A DNA stretch of 64,000 bases from Corbicula japonica (taxonomy: Eukaryota > Mollusca > Bivalvia > Venerida > Cyrenidae). The notes beneath the pieces were generated by a model. That model was not told the DNA's origin. It worked only from the letters and a program-made list of their open reading frames with translations, and did no database searches. The stretch spans positions 620,001 through 684,000 of the forward strand of contig JAZAYU010000202.1 of assembly GCA_038501625.1 (NCBI GenBank), in the 5' to 3' direction. This document shows positions 45,246 to 57,460 of this stretch, one piece after another (within the stretch, counting starts at the first letter, position 1; each line of letters opens with the position of its first letter). The position numbers and the translations under genes are program-made.

Positions 45246-46250
45246 TAGGGTTTTCAAGAAATTCAAGGAAAACTTACTTCCTGGTACAAAATGAAAGTAG
45301 ATTTCTATAGATTTCTACTTTCAGTTTGAAAGTATGTCGCATGTTCTCGGTCTTTGTGTCCAGCAACTTAAAATCTAAACGGGTACCCTGTTCTATTAAT
45401 ATCCGTATAGTAAACAACGGTACGGTATTACCCAAGGGAACCCTATAACTTTAAATCTAAGGGACGCAACCTTTTCTACTTCGGTTACTTCTCTTCAGTC
45501 ACAGTAAAATGAGTTATGATTGGTTGCCTGATTCCTTTTGTCCGATCGCGAATTCGATAACACAATCTAACGGCCATGTAATGAAAAATGGTGTTTGGAC
45601 TGTCTAACGTTGGCAGAGGTTATTCTGTGCTAAAATTGGGGGCATTTCACGAAAAACAGAGCAAATGCCGGCATCTAGCCCATTCATTTTCAATTCAATC
45701 GAAATTTATGCATAAAAATGCTTTGTTGCCTGTGTTAATTTTCATCTCAAGGAAACAATAAAATCGAAGTCCAACAAAGTCCATCAAAGTTTCATGGGAT
45801 AAAAGTGCGAATTCGTTTGAAAGAAAGTCGAAAATTTATCATTGATAAACCGGAAATAGCTTCAAAAATAAGATTACATGTACATCTCAACTATTTTCTT
45901 GTTTGCTTTTCTGTATAAAATTAACTTGGTCTAACAAAAACCTGATATTTTAATAATTTTTTGGTGAATGTTATTTAAAACTGAAATAAACTTTAATACA
46001 AGTTTAACATTTTGTTTTATAAAAATGTACCAAAAAAAGAAAAAATCTAAATATTTCATCTCCGTCTTTTTTTTAAGTCAGACAGAATTTCTTACGGTCC
46101 GGCAGAAATTCATTGCACATTGGACCAAATGACCAGCAATGTTTTAGCCTTTCCGTAACCCAGGGAACATTCTGTTTGCGTCTCTGTTAAAAATGTAGAC
46201 ACCACTCGTTCTTTGGTATCCAAAAATATTTGTAGATTATCACAAAAACA

Positions 46251-46353
46251 ATGGATGACATTGATGACGAAGTTGTTAAGTCTGTTGGTGATAGGAAAGT
46301 TGAAAGAACAGGAATATCACCAGTCCTGTTTGCAGCACTTGGTTTTTCAAAGG
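46251..46353 (+). CDS. Possible first coding exon of an unknown gene
   Basis: An ATG in good context (aaaacaATGG) opens a 34-codon frame, MDDIDDEV... VLFAALGFSK, ending at a donor-like AAG|GTGGCC. The composition (acidic start, balanced middle) looks protein-like, but no partner exon in phase was found downstream, no family is recognised and chance cannot be excluded. Confidence 0.25.
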
Positions 46354-46769
46354 TGGCCTGTTTCATGTTAAAATATTGCTGAATATATCTCTATTAAATA
46401 AATAATAATTACAGTACCTAAAGTTTTCATCGTCAAAATGTGAAATTTGTATTAAATTGTATTTCAGTTTTAAGTTATAAAGAAGTATATTTCATAATAT
46501 ATATAACACTATTCCTGGGCAGGCTTATCGTAAGGACGACTAGGTAATTTTGCAGAAAGGCATTCATCTAGGTTACATGTAAACGTGGTACCTATATATT
46601 TAAATTTTAGTGTCGGTATTCCCCTTGGAGTTAATCCTTGAATATCTAAAACGCGGATTATTAATCTGAAAATTTCAAATAAAATAAATATTTTGACCAA
46701 CCTACCTACTCATACTAAATCTGCTTTGGTCGGGATGGGGAAACAAAGAATATTTTGAGTCTGGCCTAA

Positions 46770-46866
46770 CAGTGTAGATTTTGTTCAGACGGTAGGGATA
46801 TGCTGACTGATCTGGATCTACACTGATTGTCCACGCAAATCAGGAATATATATGGAGAAAAGGGTA
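46770..46866. mobile_element. Partial copy of the dispersed MITE
   Basis: aacagtgtagat...ctggatctacactg with the atatatggagaaaaggg outer end. Confidence 0.5.
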
Positions 46867-47092
46867 AAGCATTTTTGTAGGAAAAGGTTTATTGAATATT
46901 CTATTAATTTCAAGCAAACTACTGCCTCGAAAGAAAACAGATTATTTGCATTTTTGGGTTGAAGATTAGAGGCTTCTTGGAATTAAATACAAGTGTGACA
47001 GTATGAAATGCTATAATACCCCAGCAAATGAAGTAGAATCATCATCTCATGAAATGTGAAAATATATCTTTGTGTGATGCTATAAGGCCCGT

Positions 47093-47860
47093 TATTATAC
47101 CCCGCAAACAAAGTTTGTGGTGTATATAGGAGTCATTATTAGTCGGCGGCAATTAGCCGCCGACTATATTTGTGCTTACTTTGAGAATTTAATGTGGAAG
47201 GATACCAGCATAATTTCAGAATTGTTTGTATATTTGTTCACAAATTGTAAACGAATTGCACAATTGGAACTGGTTGACATTGCTTTGTAGGATTTCTTTG
47301 ATTTTTTTTTTAAATTTTCAAATAATAAGTTCTCCTGAGCACGTGACTATTTTTGTGGGAATAATAGCATAATTTCAGAAATGTTTCTTTTTTGATCTGA
47401 TATATATATATTAATGAGAGTTGTTGTGCAAAAAAAACGTATTAACGAATGGTTAACGAATTGTATAATAGGAACGGATTGACATCGCTTTGAAGGATGT
47501 TTTTTTATTTTTCTTAAATTTTAAAATAATAAGTTCTCCTGAGCACGTGACAATTTTTTGAAAACAACGGTAGCCGGTCCTTCCGTATTATCGATCAGGG
47601 ATGTTGACCTTTGCATTGTAGATGTACCTGTTGGAAGTTGTGGAACATAATTCGTGAGAGTTTTGTTCGGAAACAAAGTTGTGAATAAATGTACACTTGT
47701 GATACTGGTCATCCATTGTTTTTAATTGTACATTGCAAGACGTAGACGTATATCGATAATCGGTCATGGACGTTGACCTTTGCACTGTGTCTAAACTATG
47801 TGTGATCTTGTGGAACATAATTGGTGAGATTGTTTTTCGGGACAAAACGTAATAATACTA
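47093..47860 (+). mobile_element. HINE-like head, family E, degenerate
   Basis: Head attataccccgcaaacaaag/tttgtggtgtatatag is a stem-loop. It is followed by two diverged units with aataataagttctcctgagc (about 47325 and 47525). A gtcggcggcaattagccgccgac hairpin lies at 47140. No tail seen. Confidence 0.5.
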
Positions 47861-48535
47861 TAAAATTATGGTACGTTGCTTTTTTTAATCGTTCAATGGT
47901 CTGTTTGTTAATGTTAGTTATATACCGTGTCGATTGTTTTACGGGTTTGACATTGTTACAAGTTTACAAGTCTTAACAAGGTAAATAGTTCAATAGATGC
48001 AGATTCTTGCATTTTGATGCAAGCAAATTTTTTCTACATTTGACCGTTCCTGATTTTGAGCTTGGGTTCTTTTGATGAAGGAAACATGGTCGAATTTTGC
48101 AAGAATAAAGATAAATATTGTGTCTATCGTATTTTAATTATAAAACTAATACTTATTAGACCACTGAACATATATTTAAATGAAGTTAAAGCACTTTTAT
48201 AAGTAGTTAAGTTCAAGTTGAACAGAAGATATGACTTGCAACTATTTGATTATGACCCCTTAAAAACGAATGCCAGACTATTCTCCCCCAAACCGTTTCC
48301 TCATCCTGACTGTTCTTCCCCAAACCGTTTCCTCCCCTTACAGTTCTTCCCCAAAATGAAATTATGCAGACAGTTCACCCCCAATATTTTGTGTATATAA
48401 TTTTCACAGGTATTTTAATCTCATCAACACCTAGTACTCTATAATGTGATACGTGATGTGGGAGCAAGTTAATCAACACTTTTGTTACTTTTAATTCAAT
48501 AATTGACTGGATTGTTGTTGATTTTACAAATGTCA

Positions 48536-48690
48536 TGCAGTGATTGTTACGTATATCGCTTATATCCGATCAACCGTTTTTGGGGTCGTTCCGGTTAGCT
48601 CTATTGGTTGCGTAACAGGAATTGCAGGGCTAGGCGCTGTCGCCGTGACGGTGCGGGTTCGCTCCCAGCTAGAGGCACTATCATTTTAAT
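48536..48690 (+). repeat. Single copy of the tRNA-like repeat unit
   Basis: Matches the 254-bp array units from cagtgattgttacgtatatc to cactatcatttt. A box region tagctctattgg, B box ggttcgctcc (48657-48666). The T-run upstream of the A box is also present. Confidence 0.75.
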
Positions 48691-50190
48691 TAATAAATGT
48701 TTATGATTTATATATTGTATTATATTAATCTAACTTGATCTTTATTGACGAATAACTCAACACATTTTTGATTGTATTTCTTTATATTTTATTTTTCATA
48801 ATATTTAGATCAACCTAGTCCTAAAATTCCTTCTAAAAGTGTTCAAAGCATGCCTTTCGAAGGCTGTGCAGCTGCATATGGCCCACAATTAGACATAAAA
48901 CATCACAGATCCTACTAAGTGTGACCATGACACATTAACAGTTTATTGGCACCTACCGGATATAGGCCTTATGATCTATTGATTTTTTTTTGTATTTTAA
49001 TAAACATTCTTTAATAGTTTAAACAATTATAGTATAAGAAAATTGTTTCTCCGGAAATCTTTATAAAAAACAAGTAGCAAACACATTTAACTTATACTAA
49101 CTCATTGTTAGTTATCTGAATTAAAAAAATTATTGACAGACCAACTATATATCTTTTGTCATTTATTTGAAATTACAGGTGTTATCCCTTTTACTTATTA
49201 TGCAGATTATTTATTATTTTTTATCTGGCGATACAAAAAATATAAATTCATATCAGTACAAATTTAATGAGATTGCAAAAAAATGCCCGAACACTTAAAT
49301 GATAAAAAATTGATTATACAAAAATACACCTCTACTCCCTTTGTGATAAATGGGACAAATGTACTTTAATCCTTAGTATTTCTTTTGTACTCATTTGTGA
49401 ATGACCATCAGTATAGACCCTAATTTGTCTATGAAGAGTGCAGGAATCTAGATGCTATGTATTTACAAATGTGACAAATAGTGTGCTTAGCACTTGAAGG
49501 GTTTAACACAAGCCTCAAATAAAATAGATAAAAAGAGAACTTGAAAAGCAACCGAACACGACAAATATAAAAATGGTATCATCTGACTGTCCAGATATAA
49601 AAAAAATCAACCATATTTGTTAAAATAAAGTTTCATCACAGGTACATGTATTGCCTTTACCAATGGAACAATACAATGATGTGAATAATTATGGCCTTAA
49701 TGATCGAACCTAACAGAGATAAATATGCATTCATCTATCAGTTCTACATTTTTCCTTTAAATGTTTAATGCAAATAAAATATTCATATTTTAATACTCAA
49801 TCTGATTAAATTTAGAAGGAAATGATAAACAACACACTCGTTAGATATTTTCAGTCATCATATCATGCTCATTTTAATGAATATCAAAATAAAGATTAAA
49901 AAATATTATGTTAACAAGTTTTAATTATTATCACTTGTTTAAATTGACTGCTTAACCAAAAAGACCAAAAATAATGTTTTAATGCTGGTTCAAAGTATCC
50001 AAACTATAATTTTATTATTACTGTGAAAGAATCAAACAAAAACTATTTTCTTTATGAAAAAAAAAATCAAAAAAAATCTTGGTTTAAATTAAAATGAAAC
50101 CAAATTAATTTTATTGAAAATATAAGAATTATTCTTTTTTTTAATTCTCTTCTTTTAAATTAATCATTTTTACACTCTTTATATATGCAG
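48691..50190. other. AT-rich centre of the inverted-repeat element
   Basis: No coding frame and no repeat recognised. Confidence 0.35.
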
Positions 50191-50779
50191 ACTGTTCTCC
50201 CCCAAAATAGGGGGAGAACACTCAGGGAGGAAATGTCAGGGGCGGAACTGTCAAGGGGGAGAATAGTCTGACACCCCTGGAAAACTCTCAACAGGGACAA
50301 ACAACCCCTCGTTTTCAAAAGCTATTGAAATCCATGCACCTCTGAAGAGACTCTTTTCACGAACAAAGAACAGTCGCTGGCTCATTAGATGTGATAAATT
50401 TGTGAATAAAAAACATATTTAAAAGAACATATTTAACTTAGCCAGGGGGTCAAGAGTGAAAAAATTCAAATATGCTTGCATCGAAATGCAAGAATCTGCA
50501 TCTTTTGAAATCCCTAAATGATATCTTGTAATAAAACAAATTGTTAACTAAATGGCATTGAAAGAACATAGAAGTATTAATATTTCTGATGACAAACTAT
50601 ATATTATATGCATTAACTTAGTTACAGTAACTGTAATAGCTTTATGATTTCTGAAATTTTAGTTGGAAATGATACTATTCACTAAGAAAGATTGTTCATG
50701 TCATTCTAAGGGGCAAAACTAAAAATTACTGATTAAGAGCACCTTTCTGCTAAATGTGCTTTTCATTGCATGTGTTTCT

Positions 50780-50970
50780 AGTGTAGATCCAGATCAGACT
50801 GAACATTTGTGCCATCTGATCAAATCTACATTGGTCGTGTTTTGTTCAGAAATAACTTTATTAATCTTAAAGTGAAAAGTGCAGATTCTTACTTAACAGC
50901 AAAGAGATGCAGGGTGATCTAGATCTACACTGTTTGCCTATGCCATAAAGGTGTATATATGGAGTTAAGG
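50780..50970. mobile_element. Copy of the dispersed MITE
   Basis: gtgtagatccagatcag...gatctagatctacactg with a right outer end tatatatggagttaagggtt. Similar to 26652-26880. Confidence 0.6.
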
Positions 50971-51800
50971 GTTGAAATTAGAAATGGATTTTCTGTGCAA
51001 AACTCAAGTATTCCCTGTTTTTGTCTACTCTTTCCATACAGCTTGTATTCCATGTGTGCTAAGGTTAGACGATATAATGCATATCAGTTTGGCTAATCAG
51101 AGTCTGTTAATGTTTAGATCTTTTAGGTAGATGTACTTCCTGATCAAGTTTCAAAGAGTGTAGATATAGATCACATAGATTGGTGCATGCATTAATAGGG
51201 TCTAAAAATAGTTGACAGATAACAGTGGGTAAAGGATGTCTGTTAAAGGCTTTAGCTAATGAAATGAATATAAAGAGCCCCTTTATCTCATTTATAAGGT
51301 TGGACACTTCCTTAAAATATGGTTACATAAACATAACCCTGCTCCCTCTGACACATTGTTATACATGAAAACAGGATCGAATTGCCTTTCACGGGGTCCC
51401 TGTGTATTTATGTTGAAAGTGGAAATAATCAAGAGGCATAGTACAAGGTAAAGAAATAAGCTATAATAATAATAGTATATGAAAAAAATATCATTTTGCT
51501 AACCCAACAATTTCCATACTATATGACTAACACAAAAAATTTGTTGGGCCTCTTTCATTTACTAAATGACATTTATAAGGCTATTGGCATTGCTTTAAGT
51601 TGTGATGTAGTGCTATAAGGCATGAAAAAAAAATTATGATCAAAATTGGTTCTTGTGTAAATATTGAGTTGCATAAACCCACGGCTAGGCATTCTGGGCA
51701 GTGATGTATTTTGATCCTGGTATTGCTCGATCAAATTGCATGTATCTTGTAATGTTTTTGTATTTGTCCTGTTAAATTGCTTTTAATGTTCCCTTTCTCA
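50971..51800. other. Intergenic tract
   Basis: A 66-codon minus-strand frame (51107-51307) has no recognised motif. Nothing else seen. Confidence 0.35.
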
Positions 51801-51802
51801 TT

Positions 51803-53158
51803 TATTATGCTCCCCCCGAAATTCGGGGGAGCATATAGTTGTCGCTTTGTCCGTCCGTCCGTCCCGTCCGTTCGTTCGTTCGTTCGTCCGTCCGTCCGTC
51901 ATAATATTGTCCGGACAATTACACAAAAACTATGAGAGGTATCAAGACTAAACTTCATAGGTAGTTAGATCTCGTTGAGGAGCAGTGCAGTGCACAAGAA
52001 CTATAACTCTTGCTTTATTCATTTTTGAGTTATTGCCCTTTGAAATTTCTCATACTTACTTTTTGTCCGGGGCATATCTCCCAAAGTCTAAGAGTTATGA
52101 AGTTGAAACTTCATAAGTAGATAGATCTCAATGAGGAGCAGTGCAGTGCATAAGAACCATAACTCTTGCTTTATTCATTTTTGAGTTATTGCCCTTTCAA
52201 ATTTCTCATACTTACTTTTTGTCTGGGGCATATCTCACAAAGTATAAGAGTTATGAAGATGAACCTTCATAACTAGATAGATCTCAGGGAGGAGCAGTGC
52301 AGTGCACAAGAACCATAACTCTTGCTTTATTCATTTTTGAGTTATTGCCCTTTGAAATTTTTCATACTTCCTTTTTGTCCGGGGCATATCTCTTAAAGTA
52401 TAAGAGTTATGAAGTTGAAACTTCATAAGTAGATAGATCTCAATGATGAGCAGTGCAGTGCATAAGAACCATAACTCTTGCTTTTATTGATTTTTGATTT
52501 ATTGCCCTTTGAAATTTCTCTTACTTATTTTTTGTCCAGGGCATATCACACAAAGTATAAGAGTTATGAACTTGAAACTTCATAAGTAGAATGAATTCGT
52601 TGAGGAGCATTGCAGCACACAAGAACCATAACTCTTGCTTTATTCATTATAGAGTTAATGCCCTTTGAAATTTACCATACTTACTTTTTGTCCGGGGCAT
52701 ATCTCACAAAGTATAAGAGTTAGGAAGTTGAAACTTCATAAGTAGATAGATCTCAATGAGGAGCAGTGCAGTGCACAAGAACCATAAATCTTGCTTTATT
52801 GATTTTTTATTTATTTCCCTTTGAAATTTCTCTTACTTAGTTTTATCTGGTGCATATCTCACAAAGTATAAAAGTTTCTGAACTTGAAACTTCATAAGTA
52901 GAATGATCTCAATGCGGAGCAGTGCAATGCACAAGAACCATAACTCTTGCTTTATTCATTTTTGAGTTAGTGCTCTTTGAAATTTCTCATTTTTTTTGGT
53001 CTTATTTTTGTACAATATTGTAAAATGCTTTCTGTTTGAATCGTAAAGGAAACTTTCAAATACAATATCTTTCTTACAAATTCTTCCTGTTCTAACAAAA
53101 AAGTATTTGTGACAAAGCGGCGTTGGGGAGCATAACCCGTCTCTGACGGCTCTTGTTT
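51803..53158 (+). mobile_element. Complete HINE/pearl-like element with 156-bp core
   Basis: Head ttatgctccccccgaaattc then gggggagcata (a hairpin), a GTCC/GTTC microsatellite (51848-51902), and about seven core units. The core repeats gtccggggcatatctc at 52065, 52221, 52377, 52534 and 52690 (about 156 bp apart). Near the end come the mirrored ggggagcataa (about 53127), a ccgtctctgacgg hairpin and a ctcttgttt tail. All parts of the layout are present. Confidence 0.78.
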
Positions 53159-53259
53159 AAACAGTTCCCCAAAAATAACTTGTGTTAATATTTTGACCAG
53201 TTTTATTTTGTTAATTATTCCCATTTCTAGCAACTATTGAAATGGATAATTTTCAATGA

Positions 53260-54075
53260 TCGTTGTAACTGAGTTATTGGGGTTTTTATTCAATCCCCCT
53301 CAATTTCTACAAAGAGCATTGGCAAGAAACATAACTCTAAGTACCTTTTTTCTGGGATTATCTCCCCGTTTTGTACTTAGAGATAAATGGTTAACCTGTT
53401 GCGGCAAGTTGGATATTTCTCAATTTCTACTAAGGGCATTGGCACGAAAGTTCTTACACTCACTTAACAGTGCATAGTTTATGACGCTTACAAGTTACAT
53501 AATTCTGGCTAGCCTGTTCCTGGGGTCATCTCCCCATTTTATACTAACAGATAAATGGTTAACCAGTTTCTGCAAGTTGGATATTTCTCATTTTCTGCAA
53601 AGAACAGTAACCTTGACCCTGACAAGTTAAATAACTCCAGCTACCTTATTTCTGAGGTTATCTTCCCATTTTGTACTTAGAGAAATGGTTTATCTGTTTC
53701 AGCAAGTTGGATATTTCTCAATTTCAATCATGTGCCTCTAATAAATGCCCACCCTCCAAGTACTTGCATCATCAGTGTTTGTACTAAATGCCTAAGCATT
53801 AATTACATTAAATTCTGTAACTTTCCCAATTTTGTCATGAATAATCTGTACATCATAATCTTAGATTATAAATATGTTCCATTAATTGATTTTCATGTAC
53901 AATTCTTTTTATGCTCAGGTTCTGGCACCAGAAAGTTCTTTTTCCCATTATTTATAACTAACTTGTGTTTTCTTGCTGTTTTCATATTGTGCTATCATTT
54001 TAAATTTGTATCATGACAAACTTCGCTACCGGGGCATATGTGTTGTCCAAAGACAGCTTCTTTTTGTTGTTTTTT
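53260..54075 (+). mobile_element. HINE/pearl-like element, sister of the one at 27558
   Basis: About three core units sharing ttaacctgtttc and aagttggatatttctcaatt. The unique 3' region is intact where the sister carries a hAT-like element. Ends in taccggggcata, a worn hairpin and cttcttttt. Head missing. Confidence 0.72.
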
Positions 54076-54519
54076 TGTTTTGTTTTGTTTATTTACAGTG
54101 AAAATTATACTGCAATTTAACTTATATCACATTTTTATGTGTCATTCAACATAGGCAAGCACTTAACATGTCTTCTATAGGAGTTTCTTCATTCTGTTTA
54201 GTTATTATAAATCTTTATAACTGGAATAAACCCGGAATTCCTGTTACATTGAACATTATGTGTTGGTTTTATTTTGATTATGTTTACGCTCCGCTGGCTT
54301 GCAGCCCTTTCAGTGTTTTGATTTTTTTCATGTGACGATTTTTGAAAATAACAGAAGCCCGTACTATCGGTCAGGGATGTTGACTGTTTCACTGCGTATT
54401 TTCCGATTTTTGTAGATATAGAATGTAATAATCTCAGTCATTCAGATTTTGTCAGAGCAGTGTGATTACATTGTTGTAATTGCATGAAAATCCTTCTCCC
54501 GCCGACTTTGAAGCCTTCG

Positions 54520-57460
54520 ATCAAAATTTTTCTTGTCCGGTTATGTGGTTAGTCTGTGGCACTTTCTACGTCAAAAGTTTTTTGGAGAGGAGCTCGATTT
54601 AGTTGGTTACGTCGCAGGAATTGCATGGCTAGGCGCTGTCGCCGTGACGGTGCGGGTTCGCTCCCAGCTAGAGACACTATCATTTGAAATTCACAGTAGC
54701 GCTATTTGTGCAGTGTGGCGGCCGTAAAAAGTCTCCCCGTACATTTAGTCAGTACTGTTTTCAGTAAATTTACCCGTTACCGATGTCATGCAGAGATTGT
54801 TACGTATATCAGGGTTATCCGATCAACGTTTTTTGGCGTTGTCCCGGTTAGCTCAGTTGGTTACGTCGCAAGAATTGCATGGCTAGGCGCTGTCGCCGTG
54901 ACGGTGCGGGTTCGCTCCCAGCTAGAGACACTATCATTTGAAATTCACTGTAGTGCTATTTGTGCAATGTGGCGGCCGTAAAAAGTCTCCCCGTACATTT
55001 AGTCAGTACTGTTATCAGTAAATTAACCCGTTACCGATGTCATGCATTGATTGTTACGTATATCAGGGTTATCCGATCAACGTTTTTTGGCGTTGTCCCT
55101 GTTAGCTCAGTTGGTTTCGTCGCAGGAATTGCATGGCTAGGCGCTGTCGCCGTGACGGTGCGGGTTCGCTCCCCGCTAGAGACACTATCATTTGAAATTC
55201 ACAGTAGCGCTATTTGTGCAGTGTGGCGGCCGTAAAAAGTCTCCCCGTACATTTAGTCAGTACTGTTATCAGTAAATTAACCCGTTACCGATGTCATGAA
55301 GTGAGTGTTACGTATATCAGGTTTATCCGATCAACGTTTTTTTGGCGTTTTCCCGGTTAGCTCAGTTGGTTACGTCGCAGGAATTGCATGGCTAGGCGCT
55401 GTCGCCGTGACGGTGCGGGTTCGATCCCAGCTAGAGACACTATCATTTGAAATTCACAGTAGCGCTATTTGTGCAATGTGGCGGCCGTAAAAAGTCTCCC
55501 CGTACATTTAGTCAGTACTGTTATCAGTAAATTAACCCGTTACCGATGTCACGCAGTGATTGTTACGTATATCAGGGTTATCCGATCAACGTTTTTTGGC
55601 GTTGTCCCTGTTAGCTCAGTTGGTTTCGTCGCAGGAATTGCATGGCTATGCGCTGTCGCCGTGACGGTGCGGGTTCGCTCCCCGCTAGAGAGACTATCAT
55701 TTGAAATTCACAGTAGCGCTATTTGTGCAGTGTGTCGGCCGTAAAAAGTCTCCCCGTACATTTAGTCAGTACTGTTATCAGTAAATTAACCCGTTACCGA
55801 TGTCATGCAGTGAGTGTTACGTATATCAGGGTTATCCGATCAACGTTTTTTTGGCGTTTTCCCGGTTAGCTCAGTTGGTTACGTCGCAAGAGTTGCATGG
55901 CTAGGCGCTGTCGCCGTGACGGTGCGGGTTCGCTCCCAGCTAGAGACACTATCATTTGAAATTCACAGTAGCGCTATTTGTGCAGTGTGGCGGCCGTAAA
56001 AAGTCTCCCCGTACATTTAGTCAGTACTGTTATCAGTAAATTTACCCGTTACCGATGTCATGCAGTGATTGTTACGTATATCAGGTTTATCCGATCAACG
56101 TTTTTTGGCGTTGTCCCGGTTAGCTCAGTTGGTTACGTCGCAGGAATTGCATGGCTAGGCGCTGTCGCCGTGACGGTGCGGGTTCGCTCCCAGCTAGAGA
56201 CACTATCATTTTCTACAGTTTCCAGGATATTGACTTGAAACTTTAAACGTTTGTTTGGCATGAAGTGTAGATTTGCCCGACATATTTTTCATGTGGATCA
56301 GTCCATTATTTTTTTCAAGGGACATGATTGAACAAAACCGTGTTATGTAAATTTCTACAGTTTTCAAGATATCGACTTGAAACTTTAATCTTATGTTCTG
56401 CATGAAGTGCACATGTAAGCGAGATATTTTTTGTGTGGGTAAGTCCATTATGTTTTGAGAGGGAGCATTATTTAACAACACCTTTCATTTTTAACAAAAT
56501 CTTATGACGCAAACTACTTCTCCAGTTTTCAAACTTTAAACATACGTTGCTGATTAGATTTGCATGACTTATTTTTTTCATGTGGATCAGTCCATTATTT
56601 TTAGAAGAGGAGTATGATTCAGCAAAATCTTGTGACCGCAACTACTTCTACAGTTTTCAAGATATTAACTTGAAACTTTAAACATTTGTTTCGCATGAAG
56701 TGTTTATTTGCCCGACGTATCTTTCATGTGGATCAGTCCATTATTTTGTAAACGGGACATGATTAAACAAAACCCTGTTTTGCAAATTTCTACAGTTTTC
56801 AAGATATCGACTTGAAACTTAAATCTTATGTTCTGCATGAAGTGCACATGTAAGCGACATATTTTTAATGGATCAGTCCATTTATTTTGGGGGGGGGAAC
56901 ATTATTTAAAAAAAAATCTTATAATGCAAACTACTTCTCCTGTTTTCAAAATATTGACTTGAAACTTTTAACATATATTCGGCATGAATTGTACATGTGC
57001 AAGACAATTTTTCCTTCTGGATCAGTCAATTATTTTTAGGGGAGCACTATTTGAACAAAATGTTGTGATGCAAACTAGTGGTACAGTTTTCAAGGTAATT
57101 ACGTCAAACTTAAAACATATGTTCGGCTTGAAGTTTAGATTTGTGTATCATACTTTTCATGTAGGTTAGTCCATTATTTTTGTAGGGGAATGATTTAACA
57201 AAATCTTATTATGCGAAGTAATACATTTTAAAGATATTGACTTGAAACTGAAATCATGTGTTTAGCATGAAGTGTCGATGTGGTAGACATATTGTATATC
57301 TGGATCTAGTCCATTAATTTTTGAAGGGGAGCACTATTGAATATTTCTTGTTTAAATTGTTGCAGTCAGCTGTGTATTAGTTATTTTCTTGAATTTTTTC
57401 TACCTTTCATTTCATGAATCCAAGAATCTGATGAGCGATAGGGCCTTTGGCCCTCTTGTT
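54520..57460 (+). mobile_element. HINE-like element, family D, containing a tRNA-like array
   Basis: The left part (cttgtccggttatgtggtta, gtctgtggcact) resembles the family-D start at 34548. The tRNA-like tandem array fills 54598-56213. Family-D units then run to a gggcctttggccc hairpin and a tcttgtt tail near 57460. Confidence 0.6.
54598..56213 (+). repeat. ~254-bp tandem array with Pol III promoter boxes
   Basis: 6.4 units. Each full unit has an A box tagctcagttgg (e.g. 54849-54860) and a B box ggttcgctcc about 50 bp on (54909-54918; perfect consensus ggttcgatcc at 55418-55427). A ~150-bp unrelated body follows, then a T6-T7 run (caacgtttttt) just before the next unit, placed as a Pol III terminator. 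Two variant types alternate, giving a ~509-bp higher-order period (55092 and 55601 units share ccctgttagc and gtttcgtcg). Open frames across it are by-products of repetition. Confidence 0.85.

Larger units (their letters stand above)
45246..47092. other. Intergenic tract
   Basis: Mostly featureless except a possible first exon at 46251 and a partial dispersed MITE at about 46770-46866. Confidence 0.35.
47943..50540. mobile_element. Large imperfect inverted-repeat element
   Basis: Outer pair: gatgcagattcttgcatt (near 48000) and its inverse (near 50490). Inner pair: cagactattctccccc (48273) and gggggagaatagtctg (50253). The centre is AT-rich with scattered cagttcttcccc motifs and contains the single tRNA-like SINE at 48536. 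Arms have diverged by indels, so the ends are approximate. Confidence 0.5.

Noticed and set aside
51920..53000. CRISPR-like array
   Set aside because: The repeats are 156 bp and contiguous without unique spacers, in a eukaryotic mobile element.
54840..54930. Genuine tRNA genes in the array
   Set aside because: A and B boxes are good, but the acceptor stem pairs poorly, no D-stem or anticodon arm of normal shape is seen, and the unit continues for ~150 bp.
54533..56238. Series of 61-94-residue frames on the + strand
   Set aside because: Copies of the same reading of the ~254-bp tRNA-like array; each overlaps the next and crosses the A and B boxes.
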